Shown: positions 1 through 8,416, counted from the stretch's first letter. The stretch is 54,555 nucleotides of DNA from Actinomycetota bacterium (GCA_029977785.1 JAPOKG010000002.1:1-54555); one strand, 5' to 3'. Translations and numbers: made by a program. Notes: generated by a model from the letters alone, not told the origin.

Positions 1-153
1 AAGAACGCTGTAATTTTGGCGGCGCGCATCATTGGTTCTGCCGATGCGGCAGTTGCTAAGAAGATTGAAACTCAGCTTTCAGAGCTATCTACTGAAGCAA
101 AAGCAAAGGGCGCCCAACTGAGCGCCCGTCGCAATGCTAAGACTGGTTTCTAA
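1..153 (+). CDS. purE: PurE, N5-carboxyaminoimidazole ribonucleotide mutase (C-terminal fragment)
   Basis: The window opens inside this gene; only the last 50 codons and the TAA stop remain. The fragment begins K-N-A-V-I-L-A-A-R-I-I-G, the conserved C-terminal helix of class I PurE, which packs in the octamer and usually reads NA..LAARIL. PurE isomerises N5-CAIR to CAIR in de novo purine synthesis, in the cytoplasm. The catalytic N-terminal part lies outside the window, so class I is inferred from this helix and from the neighbourhood: in many actinobacteria purK-purE lie close to an LCP-family gene, as here. Its stop is 11 bases from the stop of the convergent UDP-glucose dehydrogenase gene. 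Confidence 0.75.
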   Translation, partial: KNAVILAARIIGSADAAVAKKIETQLSELSTEAKAKGAQLSARRNAKTGF

Positions 154-179
154 TCAGTTCTTCCCTAATCAGTTCGTCC
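150..179. repeat. 15-bp tandem duplication joining the ends of purE and ugd
   Basis: Bases 150-164 and 165-179 are two adjacent copies of a 15-base unit beginning CTAATCAGTT, differing at one base (T161 versus G176). Copy 1 supplies the purE stop TAA (151-153). Copy 2 supplies the final codons and stop of the convergent ugd gene. Confidence 0.85.
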
Positions 180-1475
180 TAGCGCGTGCACTCTCCATCC
201 AGCAGCTCGCCAGAGGTTGCGATCTAACATATTGCGCCCATCGATGAGGAACTTCGACTTTACGAGTTGGCCAATAACTGAAGGATCTAGCTCGCGGTAT
301 TCCTTCCATTCAGTTAAGTGCAAAATTGCATCAGCGCCCTTAACGGCATCTGCAACCTTCTCTTGATATTCCAAATTAGGAAAACGCTTACGTGCAGGTT
401 CAATACCTTTTGGATCATGAACGACAACTTGGGCTCCTGCTGCCTGAAGTTGCGCTGCAATATCGAGAGCTGGGGAGTCACGCACATCATCGCTGTCGGG
501 CTTAAATGTCGCACCAAGTACAGCAATTTTATATTGAGTGAGATCTTCAGATAAATCCGCGCGTACAACATCTATGACGCGCTGACGTGCGCGAAGGTTG
601 ATGGCATCAATCTCGCGCAAGAATTCGAGCGCTTGATCTGCGCCAAGTTCTTGAGCGCGCGCCATAAAGGCACGGATATCTTTAGGAAGACATCCGCCAC
701 CAAAACCGATGCCAGCTTGTAAGAAGCGGCTACCGATGCGTGGGTCATATCCAATAGCCTTGGCAAGAACAGTGACATCGCCACCTGCTGCTTCACAGAC
801 TTCAGCCATAGCGTTGATAAATGAAATCTTTGTCGCAAGGAATGAGTTTGCAGCGACCTTGACGAGTTCAGCTGTTGGAAGATCGGCGCGAATCCAAGGA
901 GTGCCGAGATCAATCACCGGCTTATAGACCTCTTTAAGAATCTCTTCTGCACGATCATTCGCAACGCCAACAACTAATCGATTTGGCGTCAAGGTATCTT
1001 CGACAGCAAAGCCTTCGCGTAAAAATTCAGGATTCCAGGCTAGATCAGCCTGTGGAGCAGAAGCCGCTAACTGTTCACGCAACAACTGAGCTGTTCCAAC
1101 TGGCACTGTCGACTTTCCAACTACGAGAGCGCCATCCTTTAGGTAAGGAGCAATCGCTGCAACTGATGACTTTACGTAGGTCAGATCTGCGGCCAGGCCA
1201 TCTTTACTTTGAGGAGTACCTACGCAGATAAAGTGAACATCTGCATCTTTAACAGAAGAAAAGTCGGTGCTAAATGAGAGACGCCCTGTCTTCATCTCAG
1301 CCGCCAGCAAGGTATCTAACCCTGGTTCGTAGAATGGAAGTTCGCCGCGAGAGAGTAGATCAACTTTATTTTGGTCGGTATCAATACCAATTACTTCAAA
1401 TCCAAGTGAGGACATACAGGCTGCGTGGGTGGCGCCGAGATAGCCGCAGCCAATTACTGAGAGCTTCAGAGTCAT
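165..1475 (-). CDS. ugd: UDP-glucose 6-dehydrogenase
   Basis: Oxidises UDP-glucose to UDP-glucuronate with two NAD+, in the cytoplasm, giving a precursor for acidic surface polysaccharides. The 436-residue protein has the N-terminal Rossmann motif GCGYLG (residues 9-14), a central helix with K near 216, and the catalytic cysteine in GFGGGCLPKD (about residue 262), followed by the C-terminal UDP-binding domain. I chose the ATG at 1475 because its ATGA overlaps the stop of the upstream LCP gene, a translational-coupling arrangement; an in-frame ATG at 1499 would add eight residues that do not resemble a Rossmann start. It forms a two-gene operon with the LCP gene and faces away from the glycosyltransferase/ABC genes. 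A GDP-mannose dehydrogenase of the same superfamily is possible, but length and motifs fit UDP-glucose. Confidence 0.9.
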   Translation of the reverse strand: MTLKLSVIGCGYLGATHAACMSSLGFEVIGIDTDQNKVDLLSRGELPFYEPGLDTLLAAEMKTGRLSFSTDFSSVKDADVHFICVGTPQSKDGLAADLTYVKSSVAAIAPYLKDGALVVGKSTVPVGTAQLLREQLAASAPQADLAWNPEFLREGFAVEDTLTPNRLVVGVANDRAEEILKEVYKPVIDLGTPWIRADLPTAELVKVAANSFLATKISFINAMAEVCEAAGGDVTVLAKAIGYDPRIGSRFLQAGIGFGGGCLPKDIRAFMARAQELGADQALEFLREIDAINLRARQRVIDVVRADLSEDLTQYKIAVLGATFKPDSDDVRDSPALDIAAQLQAAGAQVVVHDPKGIEPARKRFPNLEYQEKVADAVKGADAILHLTEWKEYRELDPSVIGQLVKSKFLIDGRNMLDRNLWRAAGWRVHALGRTD

Positions 1476-2581
1476 GCGCGAGAGTCTATTGCAGCGCAAG
1501 GATTATCTGCGGCTGTCTTCGTCTTGAATTTGTCGATTGTGACAGGCTTCGCAGAAGCGCTCGCCGTTGGCTTAACGGTCTCAAGTAAGGCTTCGTCGTT
1601 ACGAATCTTGGTCCAGAGGTTAGCCGCTAGGACTTCATCCCAAATCACTACAGATCCCGCGGTGGGATGGCGCCCATTGGGATTTGAAATTGGAACTGTC
1701 AGAGTCCGTACATTTCCAGAGGAGAGATTACGAAGTTGCTTGGCAAGCGTGAGCAAATCATTTTTAGTGACACCTGCATCCATCTTCACGCTAGAGATTG
1801 CCGCATTATAAAAATTAGTTAACTTGATTGGGTTAAGAAGCACTCCTGAGCTTGTCGCTTTGCGGAGGACGGCGCCGACAAACTGCTGTTGACGTTCCAT
1901 GCGACCAATATCGCCGCGCCCATCAAAGTCACGGGTGCGCACATATTTCAAGGCCTCAATTCCATTGAGGGTATGCGTACCCGCTGCCAACACTAGGTGG
2001 CTCTTAGGGTCATCAATTGGAACTTTAGAACAGACTTCAATTCCGCCAAGTGCATCAACTATTCCGGTAAAGCCAGCGAAACTTACTTCAATGTAATGGT
2101 CAATCTGCAAATTTGTTTTCTCTTCAAGAGTCTGGATTAGTAGTGGTGCACCACCGAATGCATAAGCGGCGTTGATCTTGCCTGGAAGTGGTGGAATATC
2201 GCGAGTTCCATCTTGGCTTCTATGGGCTGGAACCGTGACCAAAGTGTCGCGCGGGATTGAGACGATATATGCAGCATCGCGTGACTTGCTGATGTGTACA
2301 AGCAACATGGTGTCTGATCGCCCACCTGCTGCAACTTTGGTGCTTCCAACGCGTAGAGCTTTAATCTGTTCTTTAGTAAGGCCCTCGCGATTATCTGATC
2401 CCACAACTAGGTAGTTGAGCGCCTGCGAAGTTTTCTCTGGGCGGTCTTTGAGGTTGGCGAAGACATCGATACGAGAAATCTGTCCACTGACTTGGCCTAA
2501 TCCGAGCCAAGAAATGGATGCAATCGCGACAACACCCACAGAGAGTGATGTAATAATTCGAATTGCACGAGAAGATTTCAC
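1472..2581 (-). CDS. LytR-CpsA-Psr (LCP) family cell-wall glycopolymer ligase
   Basis: LCP proteins transfer undecaprenyl-linked glycopolymers onto peptidoglycan at the outer face of the membrane. The protein of about 369 residues has a short basic N-terminus, one membrane segment (about residues 8-30), then the LCP domain: the strand NYLVVGSDNREG, an arginine-rich RSDTMLLVHIS strand, the SIPRDT motif and the RTRDFDGRGDIGRMERQ segment with lipid-phosphate-binding arginines. A GTG at 2581 is the likely start; an ATG at 2635 would run into the divergent gene and add 18 residues with no membrane-signal character. Its stop overlaps ugd. The polymer is unknown, but linkage to ugd suggests a uronic-acid-containing one (inference). 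Confidence 0.85.
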   Translation of the reverse strand: MKSSRAIRIITSLSVGVVAIASISWLGLGQVSGQISRIDVFANLKDRPEKTSQALNYLVVGSDNREGLTKEQIKALRVGSTKVAAGGRSDTMLLVHISKSRDAAYIVSIPRDTLVTVPAHRSQDGTRDIPPLPGKINAAYAFGGAPLLIQTLEEKTNLQIDHYIEVSFAGFTGIVDALGGIEVCSKVPIDDPKSHLVLAAGTHTLNGIEALKYVRTRDFDGRGDIGRMERQQQFVGAVLRKATSSGVLLNPIKLTNFYNAAISSVKMDAGVTKNDLLTLAKQLRNLSSGNVRTLTVPISNPNGRHPTAGSVVIWDEVLAANLWTKIRNDEALLETVKPTASASAKPVTIDKFKTKTAADNPCAAIDSRA

Positions 2582-2617
2582 ATCCGTAGGGTACTTGCAC
2601 GATAGCGTGGAGGGGTT

Positions 2618-3619
2618 ATGGCGACACCAACACATGAGTTAATTGGCTCACCGCTGCCTGCAATTAGCGTCATTCTCCCAGTTCTCAATGAAGAGTCTCA
2701 TTTAGAGGGCGCAGTGCTCTCGGTTCTTTCTCAGGATTATCGTGGTCCATTTGAAATAATTTTGGCGCTAGGTCCATCGCGTGATCGCACCAATGAGATT
2801 GCAGCAAAGTTGGCATCGCAGGATAACCGCGTTAAGTTAATTGATAGCCCCACAGGCAAGACTGCAGCTGGACTCAATCTTGCGCTCGCTGCGTCGAAGA
2901 GCCCAGTAGTAGTTCGCGTCGATGGGCATGCACAGATTCCAAAAAACTACATCTCTCTTATCGTCGAAATTCTCAACAAGACCGGTGCTGTCAATGTTGG
3001 CGGAGTGATGGCTGCAGTTGGTACTACTGCATTTGAACGAGCTGTCGCTGGCGCCATGAGAAGTCCGTTGGGCGTTGGCGCATCACGCTTTCACACTGGT
3101 GGCGAAGCCGGTGAAGTAGATACCGTCTATCTCGGTGCATTTAGACGTGAGGCACTTGTTGCAATTGGCGGATTTGATGAGCGCTTTACCCGTGCACAAG
3201 ATTGGGAGCTTAACTTTAGATTGCGCGAAAACGGCGGAGTTATCTACTTTGATCCTCGTTTGCACGTTACCTACAGACCGCGCTCGAGCATTGGTGCACT
3301 TGCTAAGCAGTATTTTGAATATGGACGTTGGCGTCGAGTAGTTTCTCGTCGACACTCCGGAACAATCAATTATCGCTACCTTGCTCCGCCCTTTGCCTTA
3401 ATTGGCTTTAGCGCTTCGCTTATTCTTGGAATTGCGCTCTCATCAATCTTCTTCATTCCAGCACTTGTCTATCTACTCTTTGTTGTACTCGCATCGTTAA
3501 AGATTTCAACCTCAATGAGTGAATTTTTTCTTCTGCTTCTCGTAATTCCGACGATGCACTTCGCTTGGGGTGCGGGATTTATCTCTTCACCAAAGACTCT
3601 CGTACCCGCTTCTCAATGA
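2618..3619 (+). CDS. Family 2 glycosyltransferase with C-terminal membrane segments
   Basis: A 333-residue GT-A fold enzyme of the ExoA type. The start of the nucleotide-binding domain, ISVILPVLNEESHLEGAVLS, lies near residues 16-35; VRVDGHAQIP occupies the DXD position with Asp-Gly-His; FDERFTRAQDWELNFRLR is the acceptor-side motif. Two or three hydrophobic segments follow about residue 245, so it is probably bound to the inner face of the membrane. A clear Shine-Dalgarno GGAGGGG (2609-2615) precedes ATG 2618. It is divergent from the LCP gene and heads a rightward run with an ABC exporter and a SpoIID-like protein. The role in building an exported envelope glycan is inferred from this context; the sugar is unknown. 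Confidence 0.85.
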   Translation: MATPTHELIGSPLPAISVILPVLNEESHLEGAVLSVLSQDYRGPFEIILALGPSRDRTNEIAAKLASQDNRVKLIDSPTGKTAAGLNLALAASKSPVVVRVDGHAQIPKNYISLIVEILNKTGAVNVGGVMAAVGTTAFERAVAGAMRSPLGVGASRFHTGGEAGEVDTVYLGAFRREALVAIGGFDERFTRAQDWELNFRLRENGGVIYFDPRLHVTYRPRSSIGALAKQYFEYGRWRRVVSRRHSGTINYRYLAPPFALIGFSASLILGIALSSIFFIPALVYLLFVVLASLKISTSMSEFFLLLLVIPTMHFAWGAGFISSPKTLVPASQ

Positions 3620-3649
3620 GGTCTCGAGTACTGCGGTAGCCTTTCACAC

Positions 3650-4477
3650 GTGGATAAGCCAGTAGTCGTCTATGAGCCATTTCGTGCGGGTATGCCTCCC
3701 ATGCGAGATTATCTGCGCACCTTGTGGGGACGTCGCACCTTTATCGCTGAATTCTCTCGCTCCGAACTCCGCGAGAAAAATTATGGAACTGTCTTTGGCC
3801 AACTCTGGTTGGTCCTCAACCCGCTCTTACTCTCTGGCGTTTACTTCCTTCTCATCTATGTGATTGGTGGCAGTAGCGATGCCAACAGATTTGGGCATCT
3901 GACTGCGACGCTCTTTCTCTTCTACCTCATCTCCAATAGTTTGACCGGTGGAGTCAAGGCGATTACCTCTGGCCAACGACTCATTCTCAATACCTCTTTC
4001 CCGCGCGTGATGCTTCCTATTTCCGCAACGGTGATTGCCCTCTTTAAATTTGTTCCTACCTTAATTGTCTTTGCCGCAATCCACTTGCTTATTGGCCTTC
4101 CCTATTCATGGCAGATGCTCTGGGCGATTCCAATTTTTATGATCGCGCTGCTCATGGGACTTGGAATGTCGATCTTGATTTCCTGTATCAATGTGTATTT
4201 CCGCGACGTTTCCAGCATGCTTCCATATCTCACACGCAGCCTTCTTTACTTATCGCCAATTCTCTATGAAGCAAGTAGCGTCTCTGATGAAATCAAATCC
4301 ATACAGATTGCTAACCCGCTCTTCTATCTACTTGATTCTTGGTCTCGGGTTGTTGTGTATGCAGAAGCGCCAACAACCTTTGGATTACTTCATTCTCTGA
4401 TTTGGGCCCTTGCCATCTTTATTGTGGGCACGTACTTCTTCTTATCGAGGGAGCGTGATTTCGCTGTCCGACTTTAA
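3650..4477 (+). CDS. ABC-2 polysaccharide export permease (Wzm/TagG type)
   Basis: A 275-residue integral membrane protein with about six hydrophobic segments and an amphipathic N-terminus. The segment SELREKNYGTVFGQLWLVLNP is typical of Wzm/TagG/RfbA permeases, as is the FYLISNS...GGVKA region. It would form the channel exporting a lipid-linked glycan across the cytoplasmic membrane. The start is GTG 3650; in-frame ATGs 14 and 17 codons downstream are alternatives. The next gene encodes its ATPase and overlaps it. No KpsM-type partners for outer-membrane export are present, as expected for a Gram-positive. Confidence 0.85.
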   Translation: MDKPVVVYEPFRAGMPPMRDYLRTLWGRRTFIAEFSRSELREKNYGTVFGQLWLVLNPLLLSGVYFLLIYVIGGSSDANRFGHLTATLFLFYLISNSLTGGVKAITSGQRLILNTSFPRVMLPISATVIALFKFVPTLIVFAAIHLLIGLPYSWQMLWAIPIFMIALLMGLGMSILISCINVYFRDVSSMLPYLTRSLLYLSPILYEASSVSDEIKSIQIANPLFYLLDSWSRVVVYAEAPTTFGLLHSLIWALAIFIVGTYFFLSRERDFAVRL

Positions 4478-5261
4478 GCACGAACACTCACCCCACAGCA
4501 TCGCTGTCTCGGTGAAAGATTTAGGACTTACCTACACCACTTCAATCGATAAAAAGCCAACGTTAAAGGCGCGCTTAAAGTCACTTGGGCGCGGCAAGAA
4601 ACATACGAGAATTGTGAACGCACTGAGCGATGTCAATATCGATGTGCATTACGGAGCAGTTCTAGGAGTTATCGGTTCCAATGGCGCCGGAAAATCATCG
4701 CTGATGCGCGTTATTTCAGGAATTGTTCCTCCAACTCAAGGGCGAGTTGAAGTCTATGGAAGCGTCAGCACGCTGCTGGCGCTGGGAGTTGGATTTAACC
4801 CGGCAATGACTGGTCGAGACAACGTGTATCTCGGCGGGCTAGCTGCAGGTATGTCGCGCGAAGAGATTGATAAGAATTTTGATGCCATCGCTGATTTCTC
4901 TGAGCTAGGAGACGCTATCGATGCTCCGATGCGTACTTATTCATCAGGAATGTACGCGCGCCTTGCTTTTTCAGTAGCTGCAGTCGTTGAGCCAGATATT
5001 CTCATTATTGATGAAGCGCTTAGTACAGGAGATGCCAAGTTTAAAGAGAAGAGCCTCAATAGAATCAAGGAGTTACGCTCTTCCGATCGTGCGCTGATTT
5101 TGGTAAGCCATGCGCTGGCAACTATCGAAGATGTCTGCAATGAAGTGATTTGGTTAAATAAAGGCACACTTATGGCGCGCGGAAATCCATCTGAAGTAAT
5201 TGCGCAATACCGCACCTTTGTAAATGCCAGAAAGAGCGCATCCTCTGATGAGGACGTTTAA
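4455..5261 (+). CDS. ABC transporter ATPase for polysaccharide export (Wzt/TagH type)
   Basis: Nucleotide-binding subunit partnering the preceding permease. The protein of about 268 residues shows Walker A GSNGAGKSS, signature YSSGMYARLAFS, Walker B ILIIDEAL and H-loop LVSHA. It ends soon after the H-loop region, so it lacks the C-terminal carbohydrate-binding domain of Wzt proteins that recognise capped O-antigens and is more like TagH. I prefer GTG 4455, preceded by GAGGGAG; an ATG at 4410 would extend the overlap with the permease to 68 bases. The SpoIID-like gene starts before this one ends, giving a tightly coupled set. Confidence 0.87.
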   Translation: MISLSDFKHEHSPHSIAVSVKDLGLTYTTSIDKKPTLKARLKSLGRGKKHTRIVNALSDVNIDVHYGAVLGVIGSNGAGKSSLMRVISGIVPPTQGRVEVYGSVSTLLALGVGFNPAMTGRDNVYLGGLAAGMSREEIDKNFDAIADFSELGDAIDAPMRTYSSGMYARLAFSVAAVVEPDILIIDEALSTGDAKFKEKSLNRIKELRSSDRALILVSHALATIEDVCNEVIWLNKGTLMARGNPSEVIAQYRTFVNARKSASSDEDV

Positions 5262-6444
5262 AGCTTTTTCTCTGGCAACAATTCTGGTTATTTCAATGCT
5301 TTCACCTGCTCGCGCTGATGCCCCCGCATCATTCTCCTTTACAGGTTCTGGCTATGGGCATGGCGTTGGCATGAGCCAAATTGGCGCGAAGGTACGTGCA
5401 CTAGCAGGAGAGAGTGCGACTGCAATCTTGAATTACTACTACAAAGATGTCGTAATCGCGCCGATAGTTGATACACAAACTGTGCGCGTCAATCTCGCAC
5501 ACGCTGTTCGTGCAGCCTCATTCGTTACCGCCACTCCTGAATCAATTATTGAAATATTTGCAGGTGATATTGGGGATAGCCAAGATGTTCTGCCGATTGC
5601 AACACTACAAAACCGTCAAAAAGCTACTTTCAGAGTTCAGGCAGGGCTAGCAACATTTGGTGCCTTATCTGGAACTGCATTCACTATTCGCTGGAAAGGG
5701 CCAGACGCTGTAATTACTGTGGGCCATCCAGGTGAGACTGCACGTTATCGATATGGCCAGATTCAGATCAAAATGGTGAAAGGTGCGATGGAAGTCACCA
5801 ACTCTTTGAGCATGCATGATGAGTATCTACTTGGAATAAGTGAAGTGCCATCAAGTTGGCCGATGGCGGCCCTGGAAGCCCAAGCGATTGCATCTCGTTC
5901 ATATGCGCTCTCAAAATTAGGTCCATTAAGGACCTCATGCGATTGCCATGTTTACGACCATATCTCTGATCAGAATTTTGTTGGATACTCAAAGGAGATT
6001 GAGCCGCGCTTTGGTAAGAATTGGCGCGCTGCAGTGCTTAATACTCATATCGATTCATCAACGAGTTTGGCAATCCTGGCGGAAGGTAAACCAGTACAGG
6101 CCTATTACTTCTCATCCTCTGGCGGTGCAACGCAAACTACAAGAGATGCTTGGGGCCAAGCCACCAGTTACACGCAATCAGTTCCAGATCCAGGAAGTCT
6201 CGATATTAAACATAATCCTCGATTTGTGAATTGGAAGGCAAGTGCCACCCAGGCGCTGGTTGCGAGTGCATTTCTACTTCCAGATATTGTCGCGCTAGAA
6301 ATAATCTCGCGTAACACTGCAGGGGCTGTCACCAGCATTAAAGGTATTGCCAGTGATGGTTCTTACAAGATTTTACGTGGAGATACCTTTAGAAGTCGTG
6401 CCAAGATTCCATCGCCATACTTCTCCTTGGCAGCGATTGCGTAA
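5248..6444 (+). CDS. SpoIID/LytB-domain secreted protein (putative peptidoglycan lytic enzyme)
   Basis: A 398-residue protein with a signal peptide (basic MRTFKAF, hydrophobic core, cleavage near SPARADAP). SpoIID-type motifs follow: GYGHGVGMSQIGA just after the signal, a central SEVPSSWPMAALEAQAIASR helix, TSCDCHVYDH, and FSSSGGATQTTRDAWG near the C-terminus. In Bacillus SpoIID is a lytic transglycosylase; actinobacteria do not make endospores this way, so here it probably trims cell-wall glycan at the surface (inference). ATG 5248 places the signal peptide at the N-terminus and overlaps the ABC ATPase by 14 bases; ATG 5224 is an alternative. Coupling to a polysaccharide exporter suggests wall opening or attachment during glycan deposition. 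Confidence 0.82.
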   Translation: MRTFKAFSLATILVISMLSPARADAPASFSFTGSGYGHGVGMSQIGAKVRALAGESATAILNYYYKDVVIAPIVDTQTVRVNLAHAVRAASFVTATPESIIEIFAGDIGDSQDVLPIATLQNRQKATFRVQAGLATFGALSGTAFTIRWKGPDAVITVGHPGETARYRYGQIQIKMVKGAMEVTNSLSMHDEYLLGISEVPSSWPMAALEAQAIASRSYALSKLGPLRTSCDCHVYDHISDQNFVGYSKEIEPRFGKNWRAAVLNTHIDSSTSLAILAEGKPVQAYYFSSSGGATQTTRDAWGQATSYTQSVPDPGSLDIKHNPRFVNWKASATQALVASAFLLPDIVALEIISRNTAGAVTSIKGIASDGSYKILRGDTFRSRAKIPSPYFSLAAIA

Positions 6445-6463
6445 TTAACTGTCTACTTAATTA
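6442..6463. terminator. AT-only inverted repeat between convergent genes (possible bidirectional terminator)
   Basis: TAATTAA (6442-6448) and TTAATTA (6457-6463) are perfect complements separated by an 8-base loop. The arms contain the stop codons of both the SpoIID-like gene and dapD. There are no G-C pairs, so the hairpin would be weak; termination is a guess. Confidence 0.35.
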
Positions 6464-7374
6464 GCATGTAGAACAGAGTTAAGCCCACCCCATGTGCCGG
6501 TACGTAAGACAACTTCGAGTCCGCCAGTTAATGAATTTCTGCGGAAGAGAAGATTATGAGCACCTGAGAGCGTTCCAGCTTTTACAACTTCACCATCAGG
6601 GAGCGTGACCTTGGCAGCTGCTGTGATGTAAGTACCCGCTTCAATCACACAGTTATCACCAAGTGAGATTCCAAGACCAGAGTTAGCTCCAAGAAGACAT
6701 TTTTGACCAACTGAAATCACTTCTTTTCCGCCACCACTGAGAGTGCCCATAATTGATGCGCCACCACCGACATCAGATCCATCTCCAACGACAACGCCGG
6801 CGGATATTCGACCTTCCACCATTGATGTACCCAACGTTCCTGCATTGAAATTTACAAATCCTTCGTGCATAACGGTAGTTCCAGATGCAAGGTACGCGCC
6901 TAGTCGTACGCGATCAGCATCTGCGATACGAACACCTGCAGGCATCACATAGTCGACCATGCGTGGGAATTTATCGACAGCAAAGACTGTGACGTGGCCA
7001 TCGCGTGCCCGTAGCCCAGCACGTACCTTTTCAAACCCATCAACTGCGCACGGTCCAGATGAAGTCCATACAACATTTGCCAGTAACCCAAAGATTCCTT
7101 CAAGTGATTGCCCATGAGGCTTTACTAGGCGGTGTGAAAGCAAATGCAAACGTAAGTAGACATCCTTGGCATCTTGTGGCGCCTTCGTTAGGTCAATCTC
7201 TATCGATACTAATTCACGAGTAATTCCGCGGACTTCGTCTCTTCCGACAAGAGCTGTCAGAGTTGCATCGGGTGCACCTTGTAGAGCTCCCAGCGCTGGA
7301 GCTGGGTACCAAACATCAAGCACGGTTTTTCCAGCGAGAGTTGCGATTCCATGGCCATGAGCGAGAGACGACAT
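6457..7374 (-). CDS. dapD: DapD, tetrahydrodipicolinate N-succinyltransferase
   Basis: Transfers succinyl from succinyl-CoA to tetrahydrodipicolinate in the succinylase branch of meso-diaminopimelate/lysine synthesis. The 305-residue protein matches the actinobacterial DapD type: a long N-terminal domain, then a left-handed beta-helix built from hexapeptide repeats (about residues 150-270: GAYLASGTTV, GTSMVEGRIS, GDGSDVGGGASIMGTLSGGG, GANSGLGISLGDNCVIEAG). The start lies next to a leaderless-type -10 box TAGGCT (complement of 7381-7386), six bases before the ATG. It is divergent from the LOG gene with overlapping promoters. dapC, the next-but-one pathway step, is at 24446. Confidence 0.93.
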   Translation of the reverse strand: MSSLAHGHGIATLAGKTVLDVWYPAPALGALQGAPDATLTALVGRDEVRGITRELVSIEIDLTKAPQDAKDVYLRLHLLSHRLVKPHGQSLEGIFGLLANVVWTSSGPCAVDGFEKVRAGLRARDGHVTVFAVDKFPRMVDYVMPAGVRIADADRVRLGAYLASGTTVMHEGFVNFNAGTLGTSMVEGRISAGVVVGDGSDVGGGASIMGTLSGGGKEVISVGQKCLLGANSGLGISLGDNCVIEAGTYITAAAKVTLPDGEVVKAGTLSGAHNLLFRRNSLTGGLEVVLRTGTWGGLNSVLHAN

Positions 7375-7380
7375 GCGCTA

Positions 7381-7397
7381 AGCCTAACCCCTATCCT
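7381..7397. promoter_or_regulatory. Divergent leaderless promoters for dapD and the LOG gene
   Basis: On the minus strand TAGGCT (complement of 7381-7386) lies 6 bases before the dapD ATG. On the plus strand TATCCT (7392-7397) lies 7 bases before the LOG ATG at 7405. Both match the TANNNT-6/7-start pattern seen across the window. The 30-base gap must hold both core promoters, so the two may compete. Confidence 0.6.
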
Positions 7398-7404
7398 GTC
7401 CCTC

Positions 7405-7941
7405 ATGCGTATTGCAGTGTTCTGTTCATCATCGCCAACCATCGACTCTAAGTTTATCGACTTGGCATTTGAACTCGGTGCCGAGATTGCATCTCAAGGG
7501 TCTGAATTAGTTTCTGGCGGTGGACATATCTCAGCGATGGGTGCAATTTCTCGGGGCGCTCGCAGCAAAGGTGGCAAGACGATTGGAATCATTCCGCAGA
7601 AGTTGGTGGATATTGAATTTGCCGATCACGACAGTGACGAACTTATTATTGTTGACTCGATGCGCACACGTAAAGCCAAAATCGAAGATCTTGCAGATGC
7701 CTTTATTACCTTGCCGGGCGGACTAGGCACCCTAGAGGAGCTCTTTGAAATCTGGGTTGGGCGCTACCTCGAGTTTCATAAGAAGCCAGTCATCATTCTC
7801 GATCCACACGGAATTTATGAACCTCTACATGCGCTGGTAGAGCATTTAGAGAGTCATAATTTTGTAAAGCCGGGCATGCGCGATTTAATTTATTGGGCAA
7901 CTTCTCCACAAGATGCAGTAGCAAAAGCTTTTGGCCGATAA
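7405..7941 (+). CDS. LOG family protein (TIGR00730; nucleoside 5'-monophosphate phosphoribohydrolase fold)
   Basis: A 178-residue Rossmann-like protein beginning MRIAVFCSSS, with SGGGHISAMGAIS and the diagnostic LPGGLGTLEELFE motif (PGGxGTxxE) carrying the catalytic glutamate. LOG proteins release free base from nucleoside monophosphates, classically cytokinin riboside monophosphate; the bacterial substrate is usually unproven. ATG 7405 is chosen because the family starts here and a -10 box sits 7 bases upstream; ATG 7351 would overlap dapD. A LOG gene near dapD is, from memory, also the arrangement in M. tuberculosis (Rv1201c/Rv1205). Confidence 0.88.
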   Translation: MRIAVFCSSSPTIDSKFIDLAFELGAEIASQGSELVSGGGHISAMGAISRGARSKGGKTIGIIPQKLVDIEFADHDSDELIIVDSMRTRKAKIEDLADAFITLPGGLGTLEELFEIWVGRYLEFHKKPVIILDPHGIYEPLHALVEHLESHNFVKPGMRDLIYWATSPQDAVAKAFGR

Positions 7942-7944
7942 GAA

Positions 7945-8391
7945 ATGAAAACCAACACACTCCGCATCTCATTTGCAGTTGACGCTTCATGCGAAAGAGT
8001 CTGGGAAAAGATTGCAGATTGGCCATCGCAAGGTGATTGGATGTTGCAAACCAAAGTGTGGGTAACGAGCGATCAGCGTGAAGGAATTGGAACCTCCATC
8101 GCAGCATTTACTGGGCCGCTGCACTTTATCTACCCTCGTTTTAAATCTTTTGGCTTGCTTGATCTGATGACAGTCACACATTGGCAACCGCCTCATCGAT
8201 GCGATGTAGAACATGTTGGCAAGATACTCAAAGGAAGCGGCAGCTTTCTGTTGACTCCGCTCTCAGAGACTAAGACACAATTTGACTGGTCAGAGACGGT
8301 AATAGCGCCTCGAGCACTCTTTTTCTTGGTTGCGCCGTTCTTATACGTGGGCGTGCGCATCTCTCTTGCTCGATTTGCTCGACTATTTTAA
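7945..8391 (+). CDS. SRPBCC (START-like) family protein
   Basis: A 148-residue protein that appears to adopt the polyketide-cyclase/START ligand-binding fold: ISFAVDASCERVWEKIADWPS at the N-terminus, a central beta region (VWVTSDQREGIGTSIAAF) and a late TQFDWSETV strand before a hydrophobic C-terminal helix. The function and ligand are unknown. It begins three bases after the LOG stop and is probably co-transcribed with it. The hydrophobic FFLVAPFLYVGV stretch near the C-terminus could form a membrane contact. Confidence 0.6.
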   Translation: MKTNTLRISFAVDASCERVWEKIADWPSQGDWMLQTKVWVTSDQREGIGTSIAAFTGPLHFIYPRFKSFGLLDLMTVTHWQPPHRCDVEHVGKILKGSGSFLLTPLSETKTQFDWSETVIAPRALFFLVAPFLYVGVRISLARFARLF

Positions 8392-8416
8392 TTCGCGAGC
8401 GAGTAACCTTTATTCT

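Noticed and set aside
572-913. 113-codon open frame inside ugd on the same strand
   Set aside because: It is an out-of-frame shadow of a well-matched ugd frame and resembles no family.
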